Of a stretch of DNA of 13,325 nt, positions 7,870-13,325 are shown in pieces (positions within the stretch are counted from its first letter, which is position 1; each line of letters begins with the position of its first letter). The DNA is taken from NCBI GenBank assembly GCA_017464045.1, contig JAFUEG010000365.1:1-13325 (forward strand). The letters are read 5' to 3'. A program made the translations under genes and the position numbers. Source of the stretch: Lachnospiraceae bacterium (GTDB lineage: Bacteria; Bacillota_A; Clostridia; Lachnospirales; Lachnospiraceae). The notes below the pieces were generated by a model. The model was not told the origin of the DNA, searched no databases, and was given only the letters and a program-made list of their open reading frames with translations.

Positions 7870-8331
7870 ATGAAAACTATTGAAGGAAAAATGGTAGCAG
7901 AAGGAATTAAGATTGGTATAGTAGCATCAAGGTTTAATGAGTTTATAGTTTCAAAACTTATAGCCGGTGCGAAGGATGCACTTGTAAGGCATGACGTTAA
8001 AGATGACGATATAACTCTTGCATGGGTACCGGGAGCATTTGAGATACCTGTAGTTGCAAAGAAGATGGCAAAATCAGGAAAATATGATGCTATAATCTGT
8101 CTTGGAACCGTAATTAGAGGAGCTACAAGTCATTATGATTATGTCTGTAACGAGGTATCAAAGGGTATAGCTGCTGCATCTATGGAGACAGAAATTCCGG
8201 TTATGTTTGGAATAGTTACAACGGAAAATATCGAGCAGGCTATAGAACGTGCAGGTACAAAGGCAGGAAATAAAGGTTATGACTGCGCTCTTGGTGCAAT
8301 AGAGATGATTAACCTTATTAAACAGTTGTAA
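7870..8331 (+). CDS. ribH: 6,7-dimethyl-8-ribityllumazine synthase
   Basis: RibH condenses 5-amino-6-ribitylaminouracil with 3,4-dihydroxy-2-butanone 4-phosphate to form the lumazine used by riboflavin synthase. It normally assembles into pentamers or 60-subunit icosahedral shells. The 153-residue protein has all family motifs: [11 protein letters not shown] (17-27), WVPGAFEIP (52-60), [19 protein letters not shown] (77-95) with the catalytic His88, and the C-terminal Arg127 in [11 protein letters not shown]. Both residue numbers match the B. subtilis enzyme. AAGGAG lies just upstream of the ATG. It is the last gene of the ribD-ribE-ribBA-ribH order, as in the B. subtilis rib operon but without a ribT-like gene after it. 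Confidence 0.98.
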   Translation: MKTIEGKMVAEGIKIGIVASRFNEFIVSKLIAGAKDALVRHDVKDDDITLAWVPGAFEIPVVAKKMAKSGKYDAIICLGTVIRGATSHYDYVCNEVSKGIAAASMETEIPVMFGIVTTENIEQAIERAGTKAGNKGYDCALGAIEMINLIKQL

Positions 8332-8365
8332 AATTGAAGTATAATAATAGTACTAATTATAAGTG

Positions 8366-8393
8366 TTGATAAAAAGCTGTAAGTGAGTATAAT
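8366..8393 (+). promoter_or_regulatory. Candidate sigma-A promoter for the 7TM sensor gene
   Basis: TTGATA (8366-8371, five of six consensus bases) is 16 bp from a perfect TATAAT (8388-8393). Transcription would start near 8400, about 36 nt before the ATG at 8436. This suggests that the sensor gene and the following membrane-protein gene form a unit separate from the riboflavin operon, although no clear terminator follows ribH. Confidence 0.6.
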
Positions 8394-8435
8394 AGATTAT
8401 TGCAGTCGGTTATAATATATTTTGTGGTGGAAACT

Positions 8436-10229
8436 ATGAATGAACGCAAGCTTAAACAATTAAATATCATCATAATTATTACTATTTTCATAGGCTTGGT
8501 TTTTATAGGATTATTTGTATTTGTATTTGCTCCAAAAGATCAAAATAAAATTGAAGGAGATACAATTACGGATTTTTCAGAGGATTGGATTTTAAAGTCG
8601 TACGATGGAGGTACGGATAGAATTATAAATCTTCCGGAAAAGCTTAAGAGTGAAACGGATAATGTAGTAGTTCTTATGCACAAGGTTCCTGAAAATGTAA
8701 ATGGTAATACTGCCATAGCGTTTAAAACGGAGTTTCAAAATGTAAGGGTTATGGTTGGAAATGAAACTGTGTATACCAATGGTATTATGAATGAGCAGAA
8801 ACTCATGAAAAATGCAGTGCCTTGCTATAATATTGTTGATATAGGAAATGCTGTTCCGGGAGATATTATTACTATATATCTGTCTTCCGGTTACAAAAAA
8901 TACAGTGGTATACTTCCTGAGATATTTTATGGTAATAAGAGTGATATAATATTTAATATAATAAATAACAACAGTGTAGGATTTGTACTAGCCATATCAC
9001 TTATTGCTACTTCGTTTATACTTAGTATATGCCTTTTGATTATGAAGAATTCGGAGGTTAATAAAAGAAAATCTTTTTATGCATTTTCTTTTATATTTGC
9101 GACTGCACTGTGGAGTCTTCTTTCGAATCCTATCATGCAAATGCTTTTTAGAAACATTTTTGGAATTTATATGAGCAGTATGGTTATACTTCTTATAATG
9201 CCGGTACTTTATATAATGTATCAGCGATGTTTCGCATTGAAAAGAAGATATGCCATGATGTTTGAAATCGGCATATATACATATGCAATAAATTTTTTAA
9301 CCGGTGTGATATTTCAGATATGTGGAGTATGCGATTTTGCTACTTATATAGTCTTTACTAAGATACTTGTGATTATAGGGCTAATCCTATTATCGGGAAT
9401 AATGTATCTTGCAGCAGATGCTTACTCAGATAAAAGCATATATAGCAATTTTTTGATAAATGTATTATTACTTGCTGCGTGCCTTTTGGAGGGCTTTCTT
9501 TCATTGTTTAGTTTCTATAAAAGATTTGACGGACTTGTTTTGCAGACGGGTATATACATTTTCCTCGTACTAATGGTTGTGAATGTACAAAAGGAAATTG
9601 TTAAGGAGGTTAATTCGAAAAAGGATGAGGCATTAAACAGCCTTTCCGAAAAGAAGGAGCAGATAGTTAAGGATATAAATACAAATCTGGTTTTTCGTTC
9701 ACTCAATGAAGCAATAAGAACACTAAAAAATGATAAAGAAAACAGCAGGCTTATTTATAATACATCAGTTTATCTCAAAAACAATATAAATACTATGACA
9801 GAGAGCAAACTTGTTCCATTTAAGGATGAACTGGAATATATAAAGGCATATCTTGGTATTGAACAAAGAATAAATGAAGGACTTATTGTGGAACTTGAGG
9901 ATAAGGTTGATAATTTTATGATACCTTTTGCAAGTATAGAACCGATTGTGGAAAATTCCGTTAGGAATGGAGCTTTAAAGTCAACAGGAACACCTCGTAT
10001 TGTTATCAGAATTTACGAAAGACTGGATTGTTTTGCTATACAGATAGTTGATAATGGCAAGGGTATAGGTCCTGAAAAAAAATTTGTTGGAGCCATATCA
10101 TTTAAGGAGATAAAAAAGATACTTAAGACTATGTGCCGTGCAAGTGTAGAGGTTAGAAATAAGGCTGATAAAGGAACTGTGGTTACAGTTAAGATTCCCA
10201 AAGAAGGTTTTGTAATTAAGGAAGAGTAA
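8436..10229 (+). CDS. 7TM sensor protein with degenerate LytS-type histidine kinase region
   Basis: The architecture is that of a membrane sensor kinase. Residues 10-32 form an N-terminal membrane anchor, and about 33-172 an extracytoplasmic domain. About seven hydrophobic segments lie between 178 and 383, resembling 7TMR-DISM receptors. A charged, possibly coiled-coil linker (384-412) follows, then a LytS-type His_kinase region (about 405-480) and a HATPase region (about 490-590). The usual phospho-acceptor motif INPHFLFNTLN reads INTNLVFRSLN (414-424), so the His is Asn417. The ATP-site N-box is EPIVENSVRNG (502-512) and the G1 box VDNGKGIG (538-545) is kept, but the glycine-rich G2 box is not recognisable. 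A DKGTVVTVKIP ending is retained. It is probably a pseudokinase that signals by other means. No response regulator gene is adjacent. I chose ATG 8436, behind GGTGG (8426-8430), over an upstream in-frame TTG at 8400, which coincides with the expected transcription start. Confidence 0.88.
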   Translation: MNERKLKQLNIIIIITIFIGLVFIGLFVFVFAPKDQNKIEGDTITDFSEDWILKSYDGGTDRIINLPEKLKSETDNVVVLMHKVPENVNGNTAIAFKTEFQNVRVMVGNETVYTNGIMNEQKLMKNAVPCYNIVDIGNAVPGDIITIYLSSGYKKYSGILPEIFYGNKSDIIFNIINNNSVGFVLAISLIATSFILSICLLIMKNSEVNKRKSFYAFSFIFATALWSLLSNPIMQMLFRNIFGIYMSSMVILLIMPVLYIMYQRCFALKRRYAMMFEIGIYTYAINFLTGVIFQICGVCDFATYIVFTKILVIIGLILLSGIMYLAADAYSDKSIYSNFLINVLLLAACLLEGFLSLFSFYKRFDGLVLQTGIYIFLVLMVVNVQKEIVKEVNSKKDEALNSLSEKKEQIVKDINTNLVFRSLNEAIRTLKNDKENSRLIYNTSVYLKNNINTMTESKLVPFKDELEYIKAYLGIEQRINEGLIVELEDKVDNFMIPFASIEPIVENSVRNGALKSTGTPRIVIRIYERLDCFAIQIVDNGKGIGPEKKFVGAISFKEIKKILKTMCRASVEVRNKADKGTVVTVKIPKEGFVIKEE

Positions 10230-10289
10230 AGTTGATTATATTATTTAATGTATAGATAGCAGATGCTTATAGATTTATAGGAGGATAAA

Positions 10290-11063
10290 ATGACATTTTC
10301 AGAGCAGATAGTTTATGCTATGTTTAAACCATCTAAATATAAAGAAATGCTAGAATTGAAGAAAAGCAGATTTGCACTTTTTATAGTTGTACTTATGCTT
10401 GCTATCGGAATAGTAAGATTTGCTATACCGACTACAGCAATGATAACAGGTTTTGGTGGATTTGAAAATTTATTTACAAAGAAAATATCACCGCTTGAGT
10501 TCAAGGATGGTAAGCTTAGTATTGAAAAAAAGTTTGAAATGTCACTTGGCTTATATAAGGTAGTGATTGATACAGAGGATGCAAAGATACCGGATGAAAA
10601 ACTAAATAGAAAAGGCGGATATATAGCGTTTGGAAGTGAGTATGTTACAGTGGCCGTAAACTCGGGAAATTCTGTAACGAGATATCAGGAAGTTTATCTT
10701 GATAACATTTTGATGGATGGCTTTGATAATAATTCTTTAAAACAACTGATTCCGTTTATATACACTTATATTGTTATCAGCTTTATTGTTTCATGTGTAG
10801 GATATTTTCTTAAATATGCGCTGCTTGCACTTTTATTCGGATTATTTATAAATTCCATAAATAATAATATGGGATTGGGACTTTCAAAAAAGGATGTATT
10901 TAAAATATGTTTCTATGGACAGACACTTGGTATAATTATTTCGAATTTTAATGCGGCGCTTGGATTTTTACCTACAGCTATCGTAAGTGGAATATGTATT
11001 GCCATATCCATAAATATGATTTCAGTCGGAACTTTTAGCATTAACAAAATGAACCAGATTTGA
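10290..11063 (+). CDS. DUF1189-like integral membrane protein
   Basis: This 257-residue protein has one hydrophobic segment near the N terminus (about 28-52), an exported soluble stretch (about 53-150), and three to four membrane segments (about 152-172, 174-192, 205-220 and 224-247). The pattern of an early membrane helix followed by SPLEFKDGKLSIEKKFEM, VVIDTED and YIAFGSEYVTV before a C-terminal membrane block fits DUF1189-type proteins of Firmicutes; this assignment rests on resemblance only. The function is unknown. The ATG has GGAGG at 10280-10284. It follows the 7TM sensor by 60 bp on the same strand with no terminator, so they are probably co-transcribed and may act together at the membrane. 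Its last 42 bases overlap the 3' end of the oppositely oriented CYTH gene. Confidence 0.82.
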   Translation: MTFSEQIVYAMFKPSKYKEMLELKKSRFALFIVVLMLAIGIVRFAIPTTAMITGFGGFENLFTKKISPLEFKDGKLSIEKKFEMSLGLYKVVIDTEDAKIPDEKLNRKGGYIAFGSEYVTVAVNSGNSVTRYQEVYLDNILMDGFDNNSLKQLIPFIYTYIVISFIVSCVGYFLKYALLALLFGLFINSINNNMGLGLSKKDVFKICFYGQTLGIIISNFNAALGFLPTAIVSGICIAISINMISVGTFSINKMNQI

Positions 11064-11531
11064 TATTTCGTTAGCTGACATTTTACTCATATTGCTGTTA
11101 TGAAAATGATTGTCAAATGTTACCTCATCACCAAAGAAAGGCGGTGGGGTAAATTTTTTTGCACAGGTTTCATCGGGAAATTCTACCTCAACTAGTATAA
11201 CACCTTCAAATACTCCGCTAAATATATCCAGTTCAGCTTTTAGACCATCAGGAAGTGGCAGGATATATCTTTGTTTGGTTATGATATTTCCCTTTGCCTC
11301 CTTAAGGAAATTATAGTAGGTCGATTCAGTTATAGCTGATTCAACTTCCTCACGTGCAAACATGCCGGAAGATTTTACAGTAAGAAAGAATTCTTTTCTA
11401 TCGGTGCTTGTTTTTTTTCTTATACGAACTACGGGTGAATCGGAAAGATATGCCTGTTCTATGGTATAGCTTTTATAACTTTCAATTTTTTCTGGCATGT
11501 TTTTTACAAGAAATTTTTTCTCTATCTCCAC
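11022..11531 (-). CDS. CYTH-domain triphosphate tunnel metalloenzyme
   Basis: CYTH proteins fold into a beta-barrel tunnel and, with divalent metal, act on triphosphorylated substrates; members include inorganic triphosphatases, thiamine triphosphatases and class IV adenylate cyclases. The 169-residue protein begins with the diagnostic ExExK motif (Glu2, Glu4, Lys6 in EIEKKFLV). It continues with VVRIRKK (34-40), FFLTVKSSG (48-56, Lys53), KQRYILP (86-92), and the acidic AELDIF (Glu100, Asp102) and VEVEF (Glu115, Glu117). All expected tunnel residues seem present, so it should be active; the substrate is unknown. I start it at GTG 11529-11531, because CCGGAGG on this strand (11541-11547) sits 9 nt upstream and family proteins begin exactly there. 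The open frame extends up to 11681, but that part translates the repeat. No CHAD domain or (p)ppGpp gene is next to it. Confidence 0.88.
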   Translation of the reverse strand: MEIEKKFLVKNMPEKIESYKSYTIEQAYLSDSPVVRIRKKTSTDRKEFFLTVKSSGMFAREEVESAITESTYYNFLKEAKGNIITKQRYILPLPDGLKAELDIFSGVFEGVILVEVEFPDETCAKKFTPPPFFGDEVTFDNHFHNSNMSKMSANEISNLVHFVNAKSSD

Positions 11532-11585
11532 TTTTAAAACCTCCGGATTTTTGTGACATGTGTACAGGCACCTTGCCCCCACTAT

Positions 11586-11638
11586 TAGGTACACGCAAAT
11601 CTCGCTGGCGCTCACGATTTGCTTAGCACCTAAAAGTG
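11586..11638. repeat. 53-bp direct repeat, copy 1
   Basis: This copy begins TAGGTACACGC and ends CCTAAAAGTG, and is identical base for base to 11669-11721. Within it, GCAAATC (11595-11601) pairs with GATTTGC (11616-11622) around a 14-nt loop, and AGGT pairs with ACCT near the ends. Its flanking arms have diverged from those of copy 2, so it forms a weaker hairpin. Confidence 0.95.
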
Positions 11639-11647
11639 ATATGAAGG

Positions 11648-11735
11648 CAGGCACCTTGACACACTTTATAGGTACACGCAAATCTCGCTGGCGCTCACGA
11701 TTTGCTTAGCACCTAAAAGTGTGTCAAGGTGCCTG
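11648..11735. repeat. Long perfect-armed hairpin containing 53-bp repeat copy 2
   Basis: The 20-base arm 11648-11667 (CAGGCACCTTG followed by ACACACTTT) is the exact reverse complement of 11716-11735. Inside, after one bulged A at 11668, TAGGT (11669-11673) pairs with ACCTA (11711-11715). GCAAATC (11678-11684) then pairs with GATTTGC (11699-11705), closing a 14-nt loop. That gives about 32 base pairs in 88 nt. Neither side is followed by a T-tract, so this is not an intrinsic terminator. Confidence 0.95.
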
Positions 11736-11772
11736 TCCCATGCTTCGTAATAATACTTTTAATTTGTTTATC

Positions 11773-11801
11773 TTGAAGAATTATCGGATATATTATATAC
11801 T
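11773..11801 (+). promoter_or_regulatory. Candidate + strand promoter for the DJ-1/PfpI gene
   Basis: TTGAAG (11773-11778, four of six consensus bases) is 17 bp from TATACT (11796-11801, five of six). Transcription would start near 11808, giving a leader of about 98 nt before the ATG at 11906. Its -10 overlaps the -10 of the opposing candidate promoter at 11792-11820, so the two may compete for polymerase. Confidence 0.4.
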
Positions 11802-11820
11802 ATTTTTATGTGATTTTAAA
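11792..11820 (-). promoter_or_regulatory. Candidate - strand promoter for the CYTH gene
   Basis: Read on the - strand, TTTAAA (11815-11820, four of six consensus bases) is 17 bp from a perfect TATAAT (11792-11797). Transcription would start near 11785 and cross the entire hairpin repeat before reaching the CYTH GTG at 11531, giving a leader of about 250 nt. The -10 shares bases with the + strand candidate promoter. Confidence 0.45.
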
Positions 11821-11905
11821 TAGTGGGTTGTTTTAAGATTATATTTGAGAGATTATTTAGTTGTAATATGAAGGATATATGGATTTAACAGGAAGGGAGT
11901 TTATT

Positions 11906-12448
11906 ATGAAGAAAGCAAATATATTTTTTGCAGAGGGCTTTGAAGAGGTTGAGGCATTAACTGTGGTTGATATTTTAAGAAGAGCAGGCATTGAAACCTT
12001 TATGGTTTCCGTAACCGGTGAGAAAATGGTAAAGGGCTCTCATGGAATCAAGGTGGAGATGGATAAGACATTTAATGTGGTAGCAGATGCTGATGCGATA
12101 ATTCTTCCGGGCGGTATGCCGGGAACTCTTAATCTTAAAGCTCATGATGGATTAAGAAATCTTATAAATGAATATAATGAGCAGGGCAAACTCTTATGTG
12201 CAATTTGTGCGGCACCGACAGTATATGGAAGCATGGGACTTTTAAAGGACAGACATGCAACATGTTATCCGGGCATGGAGAGTGAACTTAATGCTCTCGA
12301 GGCACTTACCGATGCAGTGGTTATTGACGATAATTTTATAACCAGCAGAGGAGTTGGAACAGCTATTGAATTTGCTCTTGCAATTGTAAGAAATCTTATA
12401 GATGATGTAACTGCTGACAAACTTGCGAGTAGTATAGTATATGAGTAG
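11906..12448 (+). CDS. DJ-1/PfpI-family protein (YajL/ThiJ-like)
   Basis: This 180-residue protein belongs to the DJ-1/PfpI superfamily, close to the DJ-1/YajL branch. Family members have been credited with oxidative-stress protection, glyoxalase and debated protein or nucleotide deglycase activities; the true substrate here is unknown. The start MKKANIFFAEGFEEVEAL carries the conserved Glu16. The nucleophile elbow AICAAPTV contains Cys101, preceded by LPGGMPG (67-73), and RHATCYPG holds His117. Late motifs are ITSRGVGTAIEFAL (145-158). ATG 11906 is preferred because GGGAG (11895-11899) precedes it at ordinary spacing and it matches the family N terminus; an in-frame ATG at 11879 would add nine atypical residues. 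murF follows 59 bp downstream on the same strand. Confidence 0.93.
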   Translation: MKKANIFFAEGFEEVEALTVVDILRRAGIETFMVSVTGEKMVKGSHGIKVEMDKTFNVVADADAIILPGGMPGTLNLKAHDGLRNLINEYNEQGKLLCAICAAPTVYGSMGLLKDRHATCYPGMESELNALEALTDAVVIDDNFITSRGVGTAIEFALAIVRNLIDDVTADKLASSIVYE

Positions 12449-12481
12449 ATTTGCAGTTCTGCCGTTTGTAAGGTGGAGGCA

Positions 12482-12511
12482 ATGGATATAAAATGGGAGA
12501 GTAAATTATGA
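12482..12511 (+). CDS. Possible 9-codon leader ORF coupled to murF
   Basis: ATG 12482 opens a 9-residue frame (MDIKWESKL) that ends at TGA 12509-12511, overlapping the murF ATG (12508-12510) in an ATGA arrangement. A good ribosome binding region, AGGTGGAGG (12471-12479), stands directly before it. The murF gene also has its own GGGAG (12495-12499) inside this mini-ORF. It could serve translational coupling. It could equally be chance, because a 30-bp frame carries little statistical weight. Confidence 0.25.
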   Translation: MDIKWESKL

Positions 12512-13325
12512 ATATTACTGTAAAGGAAATAGTAGAGGTAACCGGAGGAAGGCTGCTTTGCGGAGATGAAAATGTTGTTGTAAAGGATGTATGCATAGAT
12601 TCGCGTATAACCATGGAAGGCGATTTGTTTATACCAATAATTGGTGAGCGGACTGATGGTCATATATACATTGAACGTGCACTCGAAAAATGTGTTGCAA
12701 CGCTCACATCAGAGCATGATGAAGCTGACTGTGATAAGCCGTATATCAGGGTTGATAATACTATAAAAGCACTTCAGGATATCGGAGCATATATAAGAGA
12801 TAAATTTGATATTCCGGTAATAGGTGTTACGGGAAGCGTTGGCAAGACTACAACAAGAGAGATGATTGCTACAGCATTATCGGGTGTTGTAAATGTTTAT
12901 AAAACCTCCGGCAATCAGAATTCACAGATAGGTACACCGATAACGCTTACGAGGATTACAGAGGATGCAGATGTAGCTGTGCTTGAACTCGGTATGAGTG
13001 AGGAAGGTCAGATGGAAATCCTATCAGCCATGGTTAAGCCGGATATATGTGTTATATCAAAGATAGGTGTTGCTCATATTGAGTTTTTAAAGACTAAAGA
13101 AAATATAAGAAAAGAAAAACTTTCAATAACAAGTCATATGAATAAGGAGGGTGCACTTTTCTTAAACGGTGATGACCCAATGCTTGAGGAGATAAAGGAC
13201 AGTACCGGGGTTAAAACATTTTGTTATGGAACAAAGGAATGGTGTGATTATCGTGCTGAAAATATTCATATGGAAAATTATCAGTATGTATATGATTATG
13301 TCCATGGTGATGAAAGAATCAGGGT
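12508..13325 (+). CDS. murF: UDP-N-acetylmuramoyl-tripeptide-D-alanyl-D-alanine ligase (MurF), N-terminal part
   Basis: MurF adds D-Ala-D-Ala to the UDP-MurNAc-tripeptide, the last cytoplasmic step in building the peptidoglycan pentapeptide. The frame is open from ATG 12508 to the right edge, giving about 272 residues of a protein that is usually around 450. The N-terminal Mur domain (about 1-85) includes the CIDSR and GDLFIPIIGERTDGHIYI motifs. The central ATP-grasping Mur-ligase domain begins with the P-loop VIGVTGSVGKTTTREM (104-119), then TSGNQNSQIGTP, LELGMSEEGQM (159-169), AHIEFLKTKENI (189-200) and LNGDDPML (219-226). These features separate MurF from MurC, D and E. GGGAG at 12495-12499 precedes the start. 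The remaining ATPase part and C-terminal domain are outside the window. Confidence 0.95.
   Translation, partial: MNITVKEIVEVTGGRLLCGDENVVVKDVCIDSRITMEGDLFIPIIGERTDGHIYIERALEKCVATLTSEHDEADCDKPYIRVDNTIKALQDIGAYIRDKFDIPVIGVTGSVGKTTTREMIATALSGVVNVYKTSGNQNSQIGTPITLTRITEDADVAVLELGMSEEGQMEILSAMVKPDICVISKIGVAHIEFLKTKENIRKEKLSITSHMNKEGALFLNGDDPMLEEIKDSTGVKTFCYGTKEWCDYRAENIHMENYQYVYDYVHGDERIR

Larger units (their letters stand above)
11564..11736. repeat. Composite hairpin-forming repeat element, two tandem units
   Basis: The element consists of two units offset by 83 bp. Its outer ends are inverted: ACAGGCACCTTG (11564-11575) is the exact reverse complement of CAAGGTGCCTGT (11725-11736). It contains a 53-bp perfect direct repeat (11586-11638 and 11669-11721). 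The second unit folds into a long hairpin. It is locally more GC-rich than its surroundings and has no open frame or transposase. The arrangement recalls REP/BIME-type elements or non-autonomous hairpin elements mobilised by IS200-like Y1 (RAYT) transposases; that identification is inference. It lies in the 374-bp gene-free stretch 11532-11905, 17 bp upstream of the CYTH ribosome binding site. The rest of that stretch is AT-rich and holds only the divergent promoters. Confidence 0.85.

Noticed and set aside
8349..8356. TAGTACTA palindrome after ribH
   Set aside because: It is too short and AT-rich to act as a terminator, and there is no T-tract. I treat it as chance, which leaves ribH without a clear terminator.
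8400..8435. TTG start giving twelve extra residues to the 7TM sensor
   Set aside because: It coincides with the expected transcription start of the 8366-8393 promoter and has no ribosome binding site. ATG 8436 precedes a normal signal-anchor start.
8436..10229. Functional two-component histidine kinase
   Set aside because: The LytS-type acceptor His is replaced by Asn and no response regulator gene is adjacent, so a standard kinase call would be misleading.
11110..11626. Two + strand open frames (11110-11316 and 11408-11626)
   Set aside because: They are antisense shadows of the CYTH gene, with no ribosome binding sites and low-complexity or implausible protein sequences.
11532..11681. N-terminal 50-residue extension of the CYTH protein
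   Set aside because: The extension translates the repeat and the ribosome binding site itself. The GTG at 11529-11531 with CCGGAGG upstream matches the family N terminus exactly.
11586..11721. CRISPR-like pair: two identical 53-bp repeats with a 30-bp spacer
   Set aside because: There are only two units, the repeat is longer than typical CRISPR repeats, hairpin arms extend into the spacer and the flanks, and no cas gene is nearby. A hairpin element explains all of it.
11648..11735. Bidirectional intrinsic terminator
   Set aside because: The stem is strong but there is no T-tract on either strand after the hairpin, and it lies upstream of both divergent genes rather than after any gene.
11879..11905. 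Upstream ATG for the DJ-1/PfpI gene
   Set aside because: It adds nine residues not expected in the family and would encode the GGGAG site that serves ATG 11906.

Overview
The window looks like a chromosomal segment of a low-GC Gram-positive anaerobe of the class Clostridia, most likely a Lachnospiraceae-type organism. The evidence is the AT-rich base composition, strong AGGAGG-type ribosome binding sites, the rapZ-whiA-HPr gene order, a ribD-ribE-ribBA-ribH operon behind an FMN riboswitch, and the style of the proteins. The genus assignment is inference; no rRNA or other marker is present. Almost all of the window is core-genome material. The one piece with a mobile or accessory look is a short repeat island near 11.56-11.74 kb.

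Layout. (1) 2-1587: the end of rapZ, then whiA, then an HPr-like gene, all on the + strand and tightly packed. This is the conserved Firmicutes cell-wall/division/carbon-signalling cluster. The HPr paralogue has Glu instead of the phosphorylated His15 but keeps Ser46, so it resembles the regulatory protein Crh rather than a PTS phosphocarrier. WhiA is unusually short. (2) 1588-4452: a separately promoted gene with a structured leader. It encodes a 906-residue cytoplasmic TPR/Sel1-type scaffold protein with two similar-looking beta-rich modules. (3) 4429-8331: the riboflavin operon. A candidate promoter lies in the end of the scaffold gene, followed by an FMN aptamer, a transcription terminator, and then ribD, ribE, ribBA and ribH. 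Together these four enzymes cover the pathway from GTP and ribulose 5-phosphate to riboflavin, except the phosphatase step. (4) 8366-11063: a promoter, then a 7TM sensor protein with a LytS-type kinase region that lacks the phospho-acceptor His, then a DUF1189-like membrane protein. (5) 11022-11531 on the - strand: a CYTH-domain phosphatase whose 3' end overlaps the convergent membrane-protein gene by 42 bp. (6) 11532-11905: the only gene-free stretch over 300 bp. It holds two copies of a hairpin-forming repeat and a pair of overlapping divergent promoters. (7) 11906 to the right edge: a DJ-1/PfpI-family gene, then murF, which is cut by the window end and is preceded by a possible 9-codon leader ORF.

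I see no prophage, CRISPR array, tRNA, rRNA or toxin-antitoxin module, and nothing that I can defend as a wholly new system. The items most worth following up are the apparent pseudokinase next to the DUF1189-like protein, the Crh-like HPr, the duplicated-module scaffold protein, and the hairpin repeat placed between the CYTH gene and its probable promoter.
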